64,000 bases of DNA, taken from positions 310,001 through 374,000 of the forward strand of contig JAPTOF010000015.1 of NCBI GenBank assembly GCA_028554755.1. The letters are read 5' to 3'. This DNA comes from Cordia subcordata. Taxonomy: Eukaryota; Streptophyta; Magnoliopsida; Boraginales; Cordiaceae. Below the pieces are notes generated by a model that made no database searches, was not told where the DNA came from, and saw only the letters and a program-made list of their open reading frames with translations. The position numbers and the translations under genes were made by a program. Below, piece after piece: positions 34,291 to 45,744 of this stretch. How positions within the stretch are numbered: the stretch's first letter is position 1; every line of letters begins with the position of its first letter.

Positions 34291-34984
34291 TTTATTATTG
34301 TTATGATTGTGATGATTGTTATTAATTATTATCATCATTGAAATAAGATAACATATTTATAACTAAATTTATGCTTTAATAATAATTTATTTATTATTGT
34401 AATGATCAATCGTGACTATTATCATTAAAATATTGTACAATATTTGTAATTAAATATATTCTTACCATAATAATAATTTATTAATAAAGCAAAATGAATA
34501 TTTAAATAAATTATTCTCGTCAATACTATTAAAAAATACTTTTTCTTAGTAGAGAAAATATAAATACTAAAAAGGTGTAAATCGTAGTTATAGAAAGAAT
34601 ATCAATAGAGAAAATCCCAATGTTTTCTGAACTATTTCATTTTTTTTTAATTCTAAAAGTGCTATTAGTTTTGTAAAATGATCGTTCAAACAATTCTATA
34701 TGATATGCTACTAAGAAATGCTAACATAAAGGGTTTACAATACACAAATGATTAGAACATGAAAATATAATCGGTGTGCTTTTCCTTTACTTGTGTTTTA
34801 ACAAATCTTAACTTGGATGATCAAGTGCCATTGGAGAAAAAATATAAAAGATAAAAGCATGGGGAGAAAATATAAAAAAGTTGAAGATGGTTAGAGTCAC
34901 CACAAACAATGGCTCTAAAAAAAGAGAAAGACTCCTAAATGTTACATTTTGAATTCTTTGATCCATAGTAGATAAGAACAATAG
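34146..34984. other. 3' flank of receptor kinase B
   Basis: 34146-34820 aligns with 14690-15280 of block A, with an (AT)n expansion at 34253-34287 that A lacks. From about 34820 to 35410 block B carries extra sequence that includes the foldback described separately. No gene. Confidence 0.7.
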
Positions 34985-35243
34985 GAGGGCCTATTTATGG
35001 GGAACTCTTCCATCAGTTGGACTGATATCAGTTCACAAAAAAACAATTTGTAATTTTTGAACAAAAATTCATTGGTCAAGAATAAAAATTCATAAGTCAA
35101 GAACAATAGCTTGTAGGTCAAGAACAAAAATTTTTACCTGTGAATTTTTGCTTTGACCTACGAATTTTTGTTCAAAAACTACAATTTTTTTTTTTTTGTG
35201 GATTGCCAACTAATGGAAAGGTTTTCCTCTATTTATAGGCCTT
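34985..35243. repeat. Foldback: long inverted repeat with internal short repeats
   Basis: The left arm starts GGCCTATTTATGGGGAACTC then CAGTTGGAC, and includes ACAATTTGTAATTTTTGAAC. The right arm is its approximate reverse complement: ACGAATTTTTGTTCAAAAAC, GCCAACTAATGGAAAGG and CTATTTATAGGCC. The centre (about 35085-35135) holds several direct copies of GGTCAAGAANAAAAATTC. Block A lacks the whole segment. Both arms carry a TATA-like CTATTTAT word facing outward. Confidence 0.7.
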
Positions 35244-35507
35244 ACAACTTGGTAAGCAAGACTACAAGCTAGGCTAATAAGGTAACTAGAATACTAAAGC
35301 AACTAGAATAATAAGGAAACCAATTTGATTAATTACCTAATCTATACTATTGCCTAACCTAATACCATAGAACAAGGAAATACATTAATAATCAAAATAT
35401 TCTTCAATAGCCATGAAAACCTTTCGAACAAGAAATACTTGTTGCTTACTAACATCTTCAAAGAAGCCTTTTGTTTTTCAATGCTTGATCACAATGTCAT
35501 TGTGGAC

Positions 35508-36720
35508 TCATTGACCTTGTAATTTTGAAATTGTGACCTCATTAACAGAGCACGAGCTTGGATTTTCAGAAGTATTACTTTGATTAAGAGTCAAAGTGGT
35601 AGAGAATGCAGGCCTCTTAGGATTTGGTAGAGCCACTGAATCATTAGTAAGCATAAAAATCACATCCGACATAATTGGTCTGTCTGCAGCAGCTTCTAAG
35701 ATACACAACAATCCAATTTGAACATACCGTATGAATTTATTCATTGAAGGAGCTTCAATAAACGTTTGAACAATCAAATCTAAAGCTCTTCCTTCTATCC
35801 ATAAACTCCATGTCTGTAGAGGCCAATAAAGTATGATGTTAAATTATCATTAGCACAACAAATATACGAAATTGAATTTAGTTTTGGAATTTAAAACTTA
35901 CATATCCTATTAAGTTCAAAGGACGATTAAGTTGATAAAACTAATGTTTCTTTGCCCGCTTATGATTTCCAACATCATGACCCCAAAGCTGAACACTTCA
36001 GACTTTACAGAAAAAAGTCCATCCATAGCATATTCAGGAGACATATAACCACTGTTTCATGATACATTTAGTTTAGCATCTATCATTATTATAAGTATAC
36101 ATTAAGATAAAGTTTGTTTTACTTACTATGTCCCAAAAATTCTATTTGTGCTTGCTAGAGATTGATTATCTTCGAAAAATTCTTGCAGTTCCAAAATAAA
36201 AAATTTTGGGATTCATGCTATCATCTAATAAAATGTTGCTCGCTCTTAAATCTCTATGGATGATGGTTACTCGGGAGTATCTATAGAGGTATAGCAACCC
36301 TTGAGCAATTCCCTTAATGATGTGGATACGCGTTTCCCAATTCTGTAAGGCTTGTTTTGTAACATCTAAAATGTAAATTTGAGTATAAGATTAGTATGAC
36401 ATTAGGAGTTAGACAAGTTGAATGACTAAGAAGGAAGATTGATAGTTCATCAACTAACCAGAGAGAATGGAATCCAAGCTCTTATTAGCCAAATGCTCAT
36501 AAACTAATATCTTCTCATCTCCTTGAGTGCAATATCGTAGTAGTTTCACAAGGTTTCAATGTTGTAGCTTTGAGATTAATACAGCTTCATTCTTGAATTG
36601 CTCAATGCCCTGTCCGTTTATCTTTAATAGCCTTTTCACTGCAATTTCTTGTCCACTAGCAAGTTTGCCCTAAATTATTACCATTCAAGTACTCAATTCA
36701 AGAAATCTCAAGTCACATAT
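35508..36720 (-). pseudogene. Receptor-like kinase B: kinase domain 3' exons
   Basis: This is the paralogue of 15388-16560, with the same exon order on the minus strand. About 36460-36690: [20 protein letters not shown], with the invariant Lys, and later [14 protein letters not shown]. About 36120-36340: [16 protein letters not shown], the loop [11 protein letters not shown] (Lys to Arg), and [10 protein letters not shown] with the DFG Asp replaced by Tyr. About 35880-36050: [32 protein letters not shown], then a frameshift. 35508-35800: IGLLCILEAAADRPIMSDV and terminal NEVTISKLQGQ. A stop replaces the Arg/Asp pair after LQH. The 5' exons are at 47980-48140 and 53457-53640. Confidence 0.9.
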
Positions 36721-36779
36721 TGGAAGTGAGTAAAAACATGAAACCTATTAGGGTTGGTTTCCTATTAAAGAAAAGGAAA

Positions 36780-37246
36780 GTACTTATTTTCATGAAAAGG
36801 AATATTTTTTTCAACACATGGATGCATTAACTTCAAAAAATTGAAGCTTAAAGAAACACAAATTGAATTGTTTTAAAAGTATGTAAAAATATTTTCCTAA
36901 GTCAATTCAAATTGACCCACATTTTATCTTGTTTTCCCTCTCATCAAAAACTAGTTAGCAGAACTAGAGTAGGCTACTCGCTAATGGTGGAGCCACATTA
37001 CTTTGATTGTGTGCCTATAAAAAGAAAATCTCAGTTCACCTAAAGAAAGTCTTGCAACCTCTCAATTTCAGTTGGCACCATAGATTAAGACCAAGTGACT
37101 TCTTTTAAATAAAAACTTTTAATCTATTGCAACACGTAAATCAAAATCACCAACCATATATCCTCTTTGAATAAAAACTTTTACACACATAAATCAAGAT
37201 CATCAACCATGTATCCTCTTTCATTTTCTATCCTCTTTCTTTTTCT
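36780..37246. other. Intron of receptor kinase B
   Basis: It aligns with 17560-17960 of block A. About 80 bp around CCATRTATCCTCTTT are duplicated in tandem relative to A (37150-37225), just before the copia insertion point. Confidence 0.65.
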
Positions 37247-37684
37247 TGTAAACGCAATATAGGATCGTATACATAAATTTATAATATAAAATTCAAAGAC
37301 ATAATTAATAGTGGAAGCACGAACCTATTTAAGCCATTATTGTTAAAGAATTGTTGTTGAAGAAGTAACTGTCATCCAGTTTAGGCTTAGATTTTCCTCT
37401 CCCTGCTCTACTCAATATCAACAGATGCTTATGGGAACAACTGTTAGATTTTTTTTTTAAGTAGGAGAGGGGACCTAGCCTTATTTATAATAAATTCTGA
37501 CAGTCCTACCCATAAAAGGATTTATTAGAATATATGGGCCAATGCACAAAAGAACCATATGGATTTATGAGGTGTGCTTAAACCAATATGATCACAGAGC
37601 CAACTTGTGAATCAGACATTCAGCCTATTTTATCAAACCAAAAGTAATTAACGGTAGCCCACTTTAAAGAGACAACTTTCAATA
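37247..37684 (-). repeat. 3' LTR of the truncated copia in block B
   Basis: This 438-bp reverse complement of the LTR family at 25356-25770 and 31781-32200 begins TGTAAACGCAATA and ends CAATA. The neighbouring GTCCTCCACTTGAGC corresponds to the complement of the polypurine tract region. Confidence 0.88.
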
Positions 37685-38330
37685 GTCCTCCACTTGAGCA
37701 ACATTAATTGTTTAATTTATTTACAAAAGGAAATTTTTAAGAAAAGTATTTATTAGGTTGAATAGGAAATAGAATGTGGCCACAATTTTAAAATATTCTG
37801 ATTCATAAGAATATACCTCGAGCGCATATCTAGAATAACAAGATTGTCAAACATCAAATTATGACAGTCATAGTGTTTTATATTAACAGAAAACATTCCA
37901 GGGTCACAAATGTCATCCAACCTTATCGTCATGGACCAAACATACGGCAGCGTAGTAAGAAACTAGCACTAATATGTGATCAAAATATCATATTTCTTTG
38001 TCAGTCCTCCATATGATTTCTCCAACATCGTCATTCAAAGTAAGAGAAATCTATTATGCTTATCTTCACAAAATAGAGTTCAACATGCTAAAGGAAAGAA
38101 AATATATCCTCACAAAACGACATTCAATAGGCCAGAGGAAAGATTATTCTTAACCTCACAAAACAGTGATCAACATGCCAGAGGTAAGAATATATATCTC
38201 CAACTAAAATGTGTCCTTATAGAGATATTAAAGTCAATACGGGATCTTATCGCAATGGAGACCAAACATAAGATCCTCAACAAAACACAAATATGAGTAA
38301 TCACAATATATAATTATGTTGTAAACCATA

Positions 38331-38705
38331 TGTTGGATTATGGTTCAAAGTCTAAGCCCATGCAAACTAGGAAACTTGTGGAAGGCAATTGATTGTGTTA
38401 CTGAAATATAAGCTACCTAAATAGTAGAGGAGAAATCTTGGGGAGCAAAGATTTCTCTCTTATAAATAGAGGGTCTTGTTGCTTGTATTTCTGTGCCTTA
38501 GGGTCAAACCCCATAGGGGCAGTAGGTGAGAGGGAGAGCCTGAGAGTATCGAGAGTGTCTTACATTCATCCTAGTTCTGTTGATGATAGAACCATTACAC
38601 GAACTCTATGGGGAAGGGTTTAGACTTTTTCTATCCATTGCAAAAAGTCACATGGGTTGTAATACTCTTTTCTAGTGTGTGCGTGTGTTCTTGATTTTCC
38701 CAACA
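38331..38705 (+). repeat. 5' LTR of the LARD-like element
   Basis: This 375-bp LTR starts TGTTGGATTATGG and ends TTCCCAACA. TATAAATAGA at 38461 is the likely TATA box. Relative to the 3' copy it lacks about 90 bp between TACTCTTTTC and the terminal CATGTGTTC-like sequence. Confidence 0.9.
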
Positions 38706-40553
38706 AGTGGTATCAGAGGCCGATTGGTGAACTAGGCATGATGATGTTGTAAGGAGGACACAATTCTAAATAAGCTGTTATGTGGAGCAACAGTGCTGAA
38801 GAGGAACGTCGAAAAAGAAGATGACGGACACCATGACCAGTTTTTCATCCAACCTCCAATTTTATAACGGAGACCACCGTTTTATTTGTCGCGATGAGTA
38901 GAGTTGAACCATGATAGTGGTGTTCCTTGAAGATGATCGAAATTGAGATTTGAGCATACCGTCGAACTCGTTGGAGCTAGAGAAGTTAACTAGATATTTT
39001 TTGCAGTGTTTCATGACAAGTAATGATGCCAAAAAAAGCTCAAATTTTGTGAGGGGCTTTCATGGCAAATGATGCTAGAAGCAACCAAATCAAGCATGCT
39101 TGGTATCGTTAGAACCGCGACAATGAGAAGAGTGGAACGGTGGTAACGACATGATAAATGGTATCCGGAGGCGTGGAACGGTGGTAACGACATGATGAAT
39201 GGTATCCGAAGGCGTTGTCAGCGACGTGAAGAAGATTGATGCGGCTTTCATGGTGATTAGTTTTTGAGAGCTCCATAATAAGCGTGCTTGGTACCATTAG
39301 AACGATGGTGATAAGAAGAATCTAATGTACAAGCGGCGCATCCTGAGGTGGTCAAAATTGTTGCCGACGTGAGAAAGAAGGCCAGCTAATCACAAGGTGG
39401 TGATGCAAGATGGTCGTTAGACGTAGAGCAGATCGGAGCATGGGTTTTCGGTCGCACGATGTTGCAAGCTGATCTTAAATCTGACGGTTGGATCGACTAT
39501 AAGGAATAGGTCAGGTCGTAAAGCTATGTGGAGTTGTTTGGGTTGTTGGGTTTTGCTGATCGATTGAGGAAGATGAGGAGCTGTGATTCGATGCTTTGTG
39601 GTACATGGAAGAGTTGTAAGCTTGCTTAGTTCTAGGCCCTTAGAATTAAGGTGTGAAGTGATCTGGACTTTTTGGTAGAGTTTGATTGTGCGCTATGCAA
39701 AGCTATGTTGAGATGGTGAGCTTGAATGATCTTAACCAATAAATCTATTGAGAGATGATATGATCGTTCGGAGGAAAAGATTCCATGTGGTGCACTCATG
39801 GAAGACTTTGTGTAAGCTCACTTTGACCAGAAACTTTAAGTGCTTTGATCGGGTGTTAACCAAGCCTAAGAGAGTTAACTAGGGCTATTCTTAAGGTCTT
39901 TTGGCGTTCTGGATCTAGATTTAAGCCCCGTTTTGTGAGATTTTAGCCCGAGATGTGAGTTTTGCGACCGAGAGGAGTTTGGCCATAAAGTTTGACTTTG
40001 ACTGAGCGTTGGCGGCGTTGATCGAAGGTGTTTCTACATAATTTCGATGTCCTGAGTTTGTTTTTGAGATCTGTTTTGCCAAATTCTTGATGTATCATGG
40101 TTAAGTCTTAAATTTGTGTAAAAAGATTAAGTGGTGATGGAATTGTGTGGAAGTCTTTAAAGCATTATGTTAGCAAACACATTCAGCCAATTAGTGGTCA
40201 AACTTTTGTGAGAGAAGTTTGGATGAGTAGACTAGTTGAAGAAGGTTCGATTTGAGGGAGGAGTCTGCGTAGCTGAACAATCAGAGTCTTGGCCAGACAA
40301 CTAATAGGGAGTGCTACTATTAGAAAGAAGAACACATTTGATGCCTTCTGTCGAGGGAAGACACAAACAAACTTGAGAGGTCGATGTTAGATGGTATGGA
40401 AAGGGATCTTGGTGTTGACTTTGTGAACCTACTAGGATGTGTTAGTAGCCATTGCTGTGAAGAGTGTTGTTGAGTGAGGGCTCCAGCATGAAGATTGTGA
40501 AGATGTTCTAGTTGCGCCAAAGAAGCTCGAGAATTTTCCCCAAGGGAGGAAGT
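38706..40553 (+). other. Non-coding interior of the LARD-like element
   Basis: It holds no recognisable coding region. The only local structure is a direct tandem duplication of about 42 bp at about 39134-39220 (GGAACGGTGGTAACGACATG followed by GGTATCCGRAGGCGT). Short minus-strand frames at 39011-39297 and 40320-40520 overlap these repeats and carry no domain. Confidence 0.75.
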
Positions 40554-41014
40554 TGTTAGGTTATGGCTTTATCCAAGCCCATACAAATTAGGAAGCTTGT
40601 GGAAGGCAATTAATTGTGTTACTAAAATATAAGATGCCTAAATAGTAGAGGAGAAATCTTGGGGAGTAAGGATTTCTCTCCTATAAATAGAAGGTCTTAT
40701 AGCTTGTATTTATGTGTCTTAGGGCCACACTATGGGGGGTATGGGTGAGAGGGAGAGCCTGAAAGCATCAAGAGAGTTTTACATTCGTTCTAGTCCTGTT
40801 GAGGATAGAACCATTGTAAGAACTCTGTGGGGAGGTTTTAGACTTTTCTATTCGAGCAAAAAGTCACTTGGGTTGTAATACTCTTTTCCATCTGGTGGAG
40901 ATTTTTGTGGACATATGCAAAAGGCCGAATCACGTTAAAAATATTGCGTGTTTTTTGTATGTGTTTTTTTCCATTATACTTTGATGTGTTCATGTGTTCT
41001 CAATTTTTCCAACA
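40554..41014 (+). repeat. 3' LTR of the LARD-like element
   Basis: This 461-bp LTR starts TGTTAGGTTATGG and ends TTTCCAACA. It retains an internal stretch (about 40889-40990, GGTGGAGATTTTTGTGGACA onward) that is missing from the 5' LTR. Confidence 0.9.
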
Positions 41015-41089
41015 CCACAAAACAACAAGCTATTATACGAATGCACTAATGTACAAAACAAAACAAAAATAATGCGAACATTTTACAGT

Positions 41090-42440
41090 ATATGATGATA
41101 TAAAGCTCCCACTAGACAATAGCATTAAAAGATTGTAAAATACTCATATTCTTAACATGTTTCACAAAAATCATAAGTCAAAGACCACCCTTGGACAAGG
41201 AGTCAACTAACACGTCATCAGTAGCAATTCGTTCTATATGAATGCCACCACTTTGACAACATCTCTGACTACCAAGAACTTGATATCTATATATTTACAA
41301 GCTTCAATATTCTAATTATTCTTTGAGAATAAACTAGCAACTCTATTATTACAATAGATCTTAATAGATCTAGTAACAGAATTTATAATTCTCAAAACTA
41401 GATATCATGTTCTTAAACCATATAACATGAGATAAGGCTTCATAACAAGCCACAAATTTGCATAGTTGAAGAGGCATTAAGTTGTTATTTAGCACTTCAA
41501 GACATAGCCCCTTCGGCTCACACAAGATATACCCAAAAGTAGATTTTCAATCATCTGAGCATTGAACATAGTCAGAGTTCGAATATCCAACCAACTCTAG
41601 GTAATCTACTTTACAATAAACAATCATATAGTTTTGGCCTTTTATAGGTATTTCATTACCTTTTCAGTAGCAACACAATAGTCCCTTCTAGGATTTATCA
41701 TCAACCAAAAACTTTTATAACAAAAGCGATATCAAGTGTAGTGCATACTAGATCATACAACAAGCTCTCAACAGCACTAGCACAAGGTATATCTTTCATA
41801 GAATTCCTATCTATATCATTTTGAGGATATTGGTTCAATTTGAGTTGATCACCTTTTACAACAAATGCACACAAGACTTACAATTCTTCATACCAAAATG
41901 TTTTGAAAACTCAATCAACGTAAGTCTTTCATAAAAGATTCAAAAATTCCAGGAGACCTATTTCAACAAAACTTAGTACCAAGAACAAAAGAAAGCCTCC
42001 TTAAGATCTTTCATATCGAAAGCCTTAAATAAATATTGTTTAGTCTCATGGAGCATACCCAAGTCATATATAACTAGCAGAATATCATCAACATGCAATA
42101 TTCAGAAGATAAATTTACCCCTATTGATCTTGAGGTATATATATGGATCAACTTTATTTTCCTCAAAATAATAAGAAGTTACCCTTTCATCAAATTTCAA
42201 ATATTCGTTGCCTTGAGGCCTGATTCAAAACCATAAATGGATTTTCTAAGTCTACAAGCCATGTTTTCCTTATCAGCAATAGTAAACCCTCAAGCTATTT
42301 TATGTAGACTTATAGATATATATCACTATTGAGAAAAACTATTTTCACATCCATTTGATATAACTCTAGGTCAAAATGTAATAGCTTAAGGAATATTTTA
42401 TAGAAACATGTGAAAAAGATTTTATTGTAATCTATATATT
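41090..42440 (-). pseudogene. Copia RNase H and reverse transcriptase remnants, block B
   Basis: On the minus strand, RNase H sequence around 41130-41530 includes DIKFLVVRD and the Asp-containing RSIKIYCNN-type segment, complementary to 41330-41370. Reverse transcriptase follows on the right: the catalytic box reads ILHVDDILLVIYDLG at about 42050-42110 (HVDD instead of YVDD/YADD). YYYFEENKVDPYIYLKINRG is at about 42125-42190, and a degraded palm region lies near 42330. Every part has counterparts at 29676-31054. Multiple stops and frameshifts are present. Confidence 0.8.
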
Positions 42441-43308
42441 TTCTTTGGATAAAGCCTTTTGTAACTAATCTTGCCTTTGGCCTGTCAATCTTCTCTAGGG
42501 GATCTCTCTTGGTCTTGAAGACCTATTCGCAACCAATAAGATTATGCCCTATAAGAAGTCAACAAGTTCCCAAATTCATTTCTATCATAGGTTGCATCTT
42601 ATCTCTCATAGCACCCAAGTAAATGAGATAATCATTATAGATGGAAGGTCTCTTTTCTCTAATGGACCTTTTTAAATGTTGTTCATCATTAGTCTCGTGA
42701 GATTGTGAGCTCTCAACATGTAGATTGTCATTAGCTATAACATGATCATCTATTATAGGGTACCCATTAATATCTTGTCTCTCAATGCGTGTAGAGTGCC
42801 AGATTGACTACTTATTAGTAGTGGAAATGAGAAAATTTCTCTATCATTATCCTTAGAAGTAGGTTGAGGACATACAACCTTACCAACATCCAATCCTAAG
42901 AATTTGGGCATTTGAGATTTAACAATCCTAGAAACACATGTAGGAGAATAAAACCAATATCATTTAAAGTGAGCTAAATACCTAGTGAAACAATGAATAG
43001 TCTTAGAGTCAGTGGTTTTCTCATTTAAAGATCCTTACCTAAGTACAACAATCCCAACTAAAAAATTGGTCAAATGAGGTTTTCTCCCTGACCAAAATTT
43101 GCAAAATAAGCATTAGGGACAAATTTGTTGGGAACATGGTTAAGTGTTTAAAAAGTTATTTTAATGGCTTCACCCTGAAGGTACTCTTGCAGGTTAGTAA
43201 CACTTATCATGCTCCTCCTCATATCCTTAAAGGTGTATTTTCACCTTTCGATCACACCATTTTACTCAGGGATATTAGGCATAATATACTAGCAATAATC
43301 CTACAACT

Positions 43309-43665
43309 CTATAAGTACTTGGTGAACGACCCTATATGTTGTTCGGAGACCCCATACCTACCATAGTACTCGTCTCTTCCTTTAGACCTAACAATTTTGG
43401 TAACCTTCCCAAGTGATTTTTCGACCTCCGTCTTAAAACTTTTAAATTTGTCAATAGCTTCAGATTTCTCTTTAATTAGATAGAGGTATCTATAACGAGA
43501 AAAGTCATCAATGAATGTAACAAAATATTTATTACCACACAATTGGCATAAACTATTTGATAAAACACATTCACCAACAATTCTGGAATTAAAAAACAAT
43601 TGTACTTGGCGATTACTAAAGTAAAAATCATAACCAATCTTGTCTAAAACAAAAATAGAAATCAA
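43309..43665 (-). pseudogene. Copia integrase core joined to protease-proximal segment
   Basis: A continuous 118-codon minus-strand frame reads IGYDFYFSNRQVQLFFNSRI and then, at about 43540, passes directly into NKYFVTFIDDFSRYRYLYLI, the integrase core with its first catalytic Asp. Compared with the copia at 28447-28861, exactly the 300 bp holding the GAG-pre-integrase HHCC region are missing, and the frame is kept. The core goes on with FKTEVEKSLGK and EYYGRYGV, where the second catalytic Asp region is altered (RSKGRDE). It could not encode a working integrase. Confidence 0.85.
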
Positions 43666-43669
43666 GTTC

Positions 43670-44500
43670 CGTCTAAAACACTACATCTAGAAAATATTTT
43701 CTAAAACAAGTTAAACTAGTTTTTAAATACAGACTAGCAGTTCCAATCTGAGACTCTAATCAAAATTGAACTTGTGCAATGAGCTCTTTTGTGACATTTT
43801 CTTACAAAAGTAAGAGTTCTTATCAAACTTAGTGATAGCAGATTTAGAACCACTTACATTGTGATTTCGATCTTGATTGGATCTTTACCACCCTTTTTAA
43901 AACCATGACCTCTCTTAGGAACATAACCCTTAGAATTTGATGTTAAGAATAGGGCTTAAAGTTAGAAACAAACTGTACGACCTTTGGGTTTTTATCCTTG
44001 ATTTTGTTTTCCTGAACAATGCAATGGGTAATCTTAGTTATCGATAGTCCAAGATTCCTTGGTATTTCTCTCCTGTTGCTATTAAGAGTTCTTTCACATT
44101 TTTCGTTTGACATAAGCCATTCAATAAAAATTTAGTTATGGTCCTTTTCATAGTCGTTAAGGCAAGACAGTTACATCTCTCCTATTGCCAATTATATTCC
44201 CCTTTTTTTATACTATTTTTATCAACCAAAGTGGCATGTGCATCAAAATGTAATGCCAAGTTTATATTGACTATACTCACATAAAACCTTATCCGCTTTT
44301 ATTTCATAATGGTTTTATCCATTCAAGACATCAAAGTATTGATTGTTCAAAGTAAAGGTAACAATCTAGGAAAAGAATGCAATATTAATAAATATTATGC
44401 GTACATGCTATATTACGAAAGAAAACATTATAAACAAAAGAGTCCAAGCATATTGTTATCATATCCACCTTTGAGTAGATAATTCCACATGTAAATAGGC
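43670..44500 (-). pseudogene. Copia gag/protease remnant, block B
   Basis: This aligns with 27700-28440 of the related copia, for example the complement of GGTCATGGTTTTAAAAAGGG-type sequence near 43895. No continuous frame exists. The identification rests on collinearity with the block A element. Confidence 0.6.
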
Positions 44501-45744
44501 ACTCTTTTAACATAAAGTAATACATTTAAGATCACCTGACTGAAAGAAAAGTCAACCACCTCTGGGTAATTGAGCTTTCTAATAGTATTGTAATCTAGGT
44601 CCATACTTTATGTTTATGCTTCGAGCTAAAACCTTATCATGATCTCCTTTAGGACAGCATTGCGCACTTTACCATGTTAGTTTTCCAAACGAAAATAAGA
44701 AAAGTCATAGATTTAATTAAGCAAGTCATTTTGGTGAATTTGCCAACTTAAATCTATACAATCAACTTATTGGAAAAAATTAATGCTTAACTTAACCACA
44801 AAATGCTATGTATGCGATTGACCACACAATATGAAACACTTCAATATGACGTGTCTCAGTGATCAATTTAAAATTGCATTCTTTAATGAGCACATATGAA
44901 TAATCTAGCAATAAGAGATATATAAAATTTCAAATTGAATAAGGAAAATAAATACTTTTGTTAAACTTAGAGGGCAATAAAACAAAACTTTAAGATCAAA
45001 TCTTAATTTATAAATCATAAATAGAAATTGCCATGGAAAGAAATATAAAAATTTTAAATTTAATTATTTTTAATTCCATGACAACAATGTGAGACCATAA
45101 TTATTAAATACTAAGTCAATACCGTAATTATTATAAAAAAAAGACTCCATGACCACAAAAAAAAATTGTGTTACTTCGTTTAAAAATTAATTCATTGCCT
45201 AATTGAGATGTGGCCACCAAATCTATCTCCAAAAATTAATAATCCGTTAAGGGTTACTAGTTAAGTAAATGACTACATGACCTTTACAATAACGCATGTA
45301 TAGTCATTAAAAACCAATAAGCCAAATATCAACATAATATTTATTTTTATTATTCTTATCACATCCTTTCAAAAAGAATTTTTTGTTATATTTTATTTAA
45401 ATATGTCATCATGATTCTGCCTAACTATATGGCAACTCAAAAGCAAATAGAACTCCCATTGGATTTGGCGATAAAGGAATTGGCATTAAAGTTCTTAACT
45501 AATTACAAGTCTAGAGTTCAAACCTATTTTGCCTCATGCCTTTTATCTCTTCTTTTTTTGTTAATAATTATTAATGCTCAACAAAATTCGTATATAGGAC
45601 TAAAGCTTCGTTGACTGAACCCTCTAGAATTGCCACATATTTTTTCCCTTTTTTTAATTACTTGACAAATATACAACAAAAGGGGAAAAAAGGAAAAACA
45701 ATCAAAAGAACTTTTCATATTGTTAAAGAATTTTTTTCATTTTT

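Larger units (their letters stand above)
38331..41014 (+). mobile_element. Non-coding LTR element (LARD-like) nested in the copia
   Basis: LTRs at 38331-38705 and 40554-41014 share TATAAATAGANGGTCTT, AGGTGAGAGGGAGAGCCTGA and GGGTTGTAATACTCTTTTC. The primer site AGTGGTATCAGAGGC follows the left LTR, and AAGGGAGGAAG precedes the right. The flanks CCATA and CCACA are a TSD with one mismatch. The related copia at about 31150 gives the undisturbed sequence. The 1.85-kb interior contains no gag or pol motif in any frame that I can see. It must have moved with proteins supplied by another element. Confidence 0.88.
37247..45600 (-). mobile_element. 5'-truncated Ty1-copia in an intron of kinase B
   Basis: Reverse-oriented relative of the copia at 25356-32200. 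A 3' LTR (37247-37684) is followed on the right by RNase H, RT, integrase and gag remnants, all on the minus strand. They are interrupted by the LTR element at 38331-41014. The leader can be followed to about 45580 (compare 26160-26230), but no 5' LTR was found, so the right end is deleted. Block A has the empty site near 17960. The exact right junction is between 45600 and 45745. Confidence 0.87.

Noticed and set aside
45411..45614. 67-codon plus-strand ORF
   Set aside because: It falls in the leader of the truncated copia and overlaps a tRNA-like stretch. No domain.
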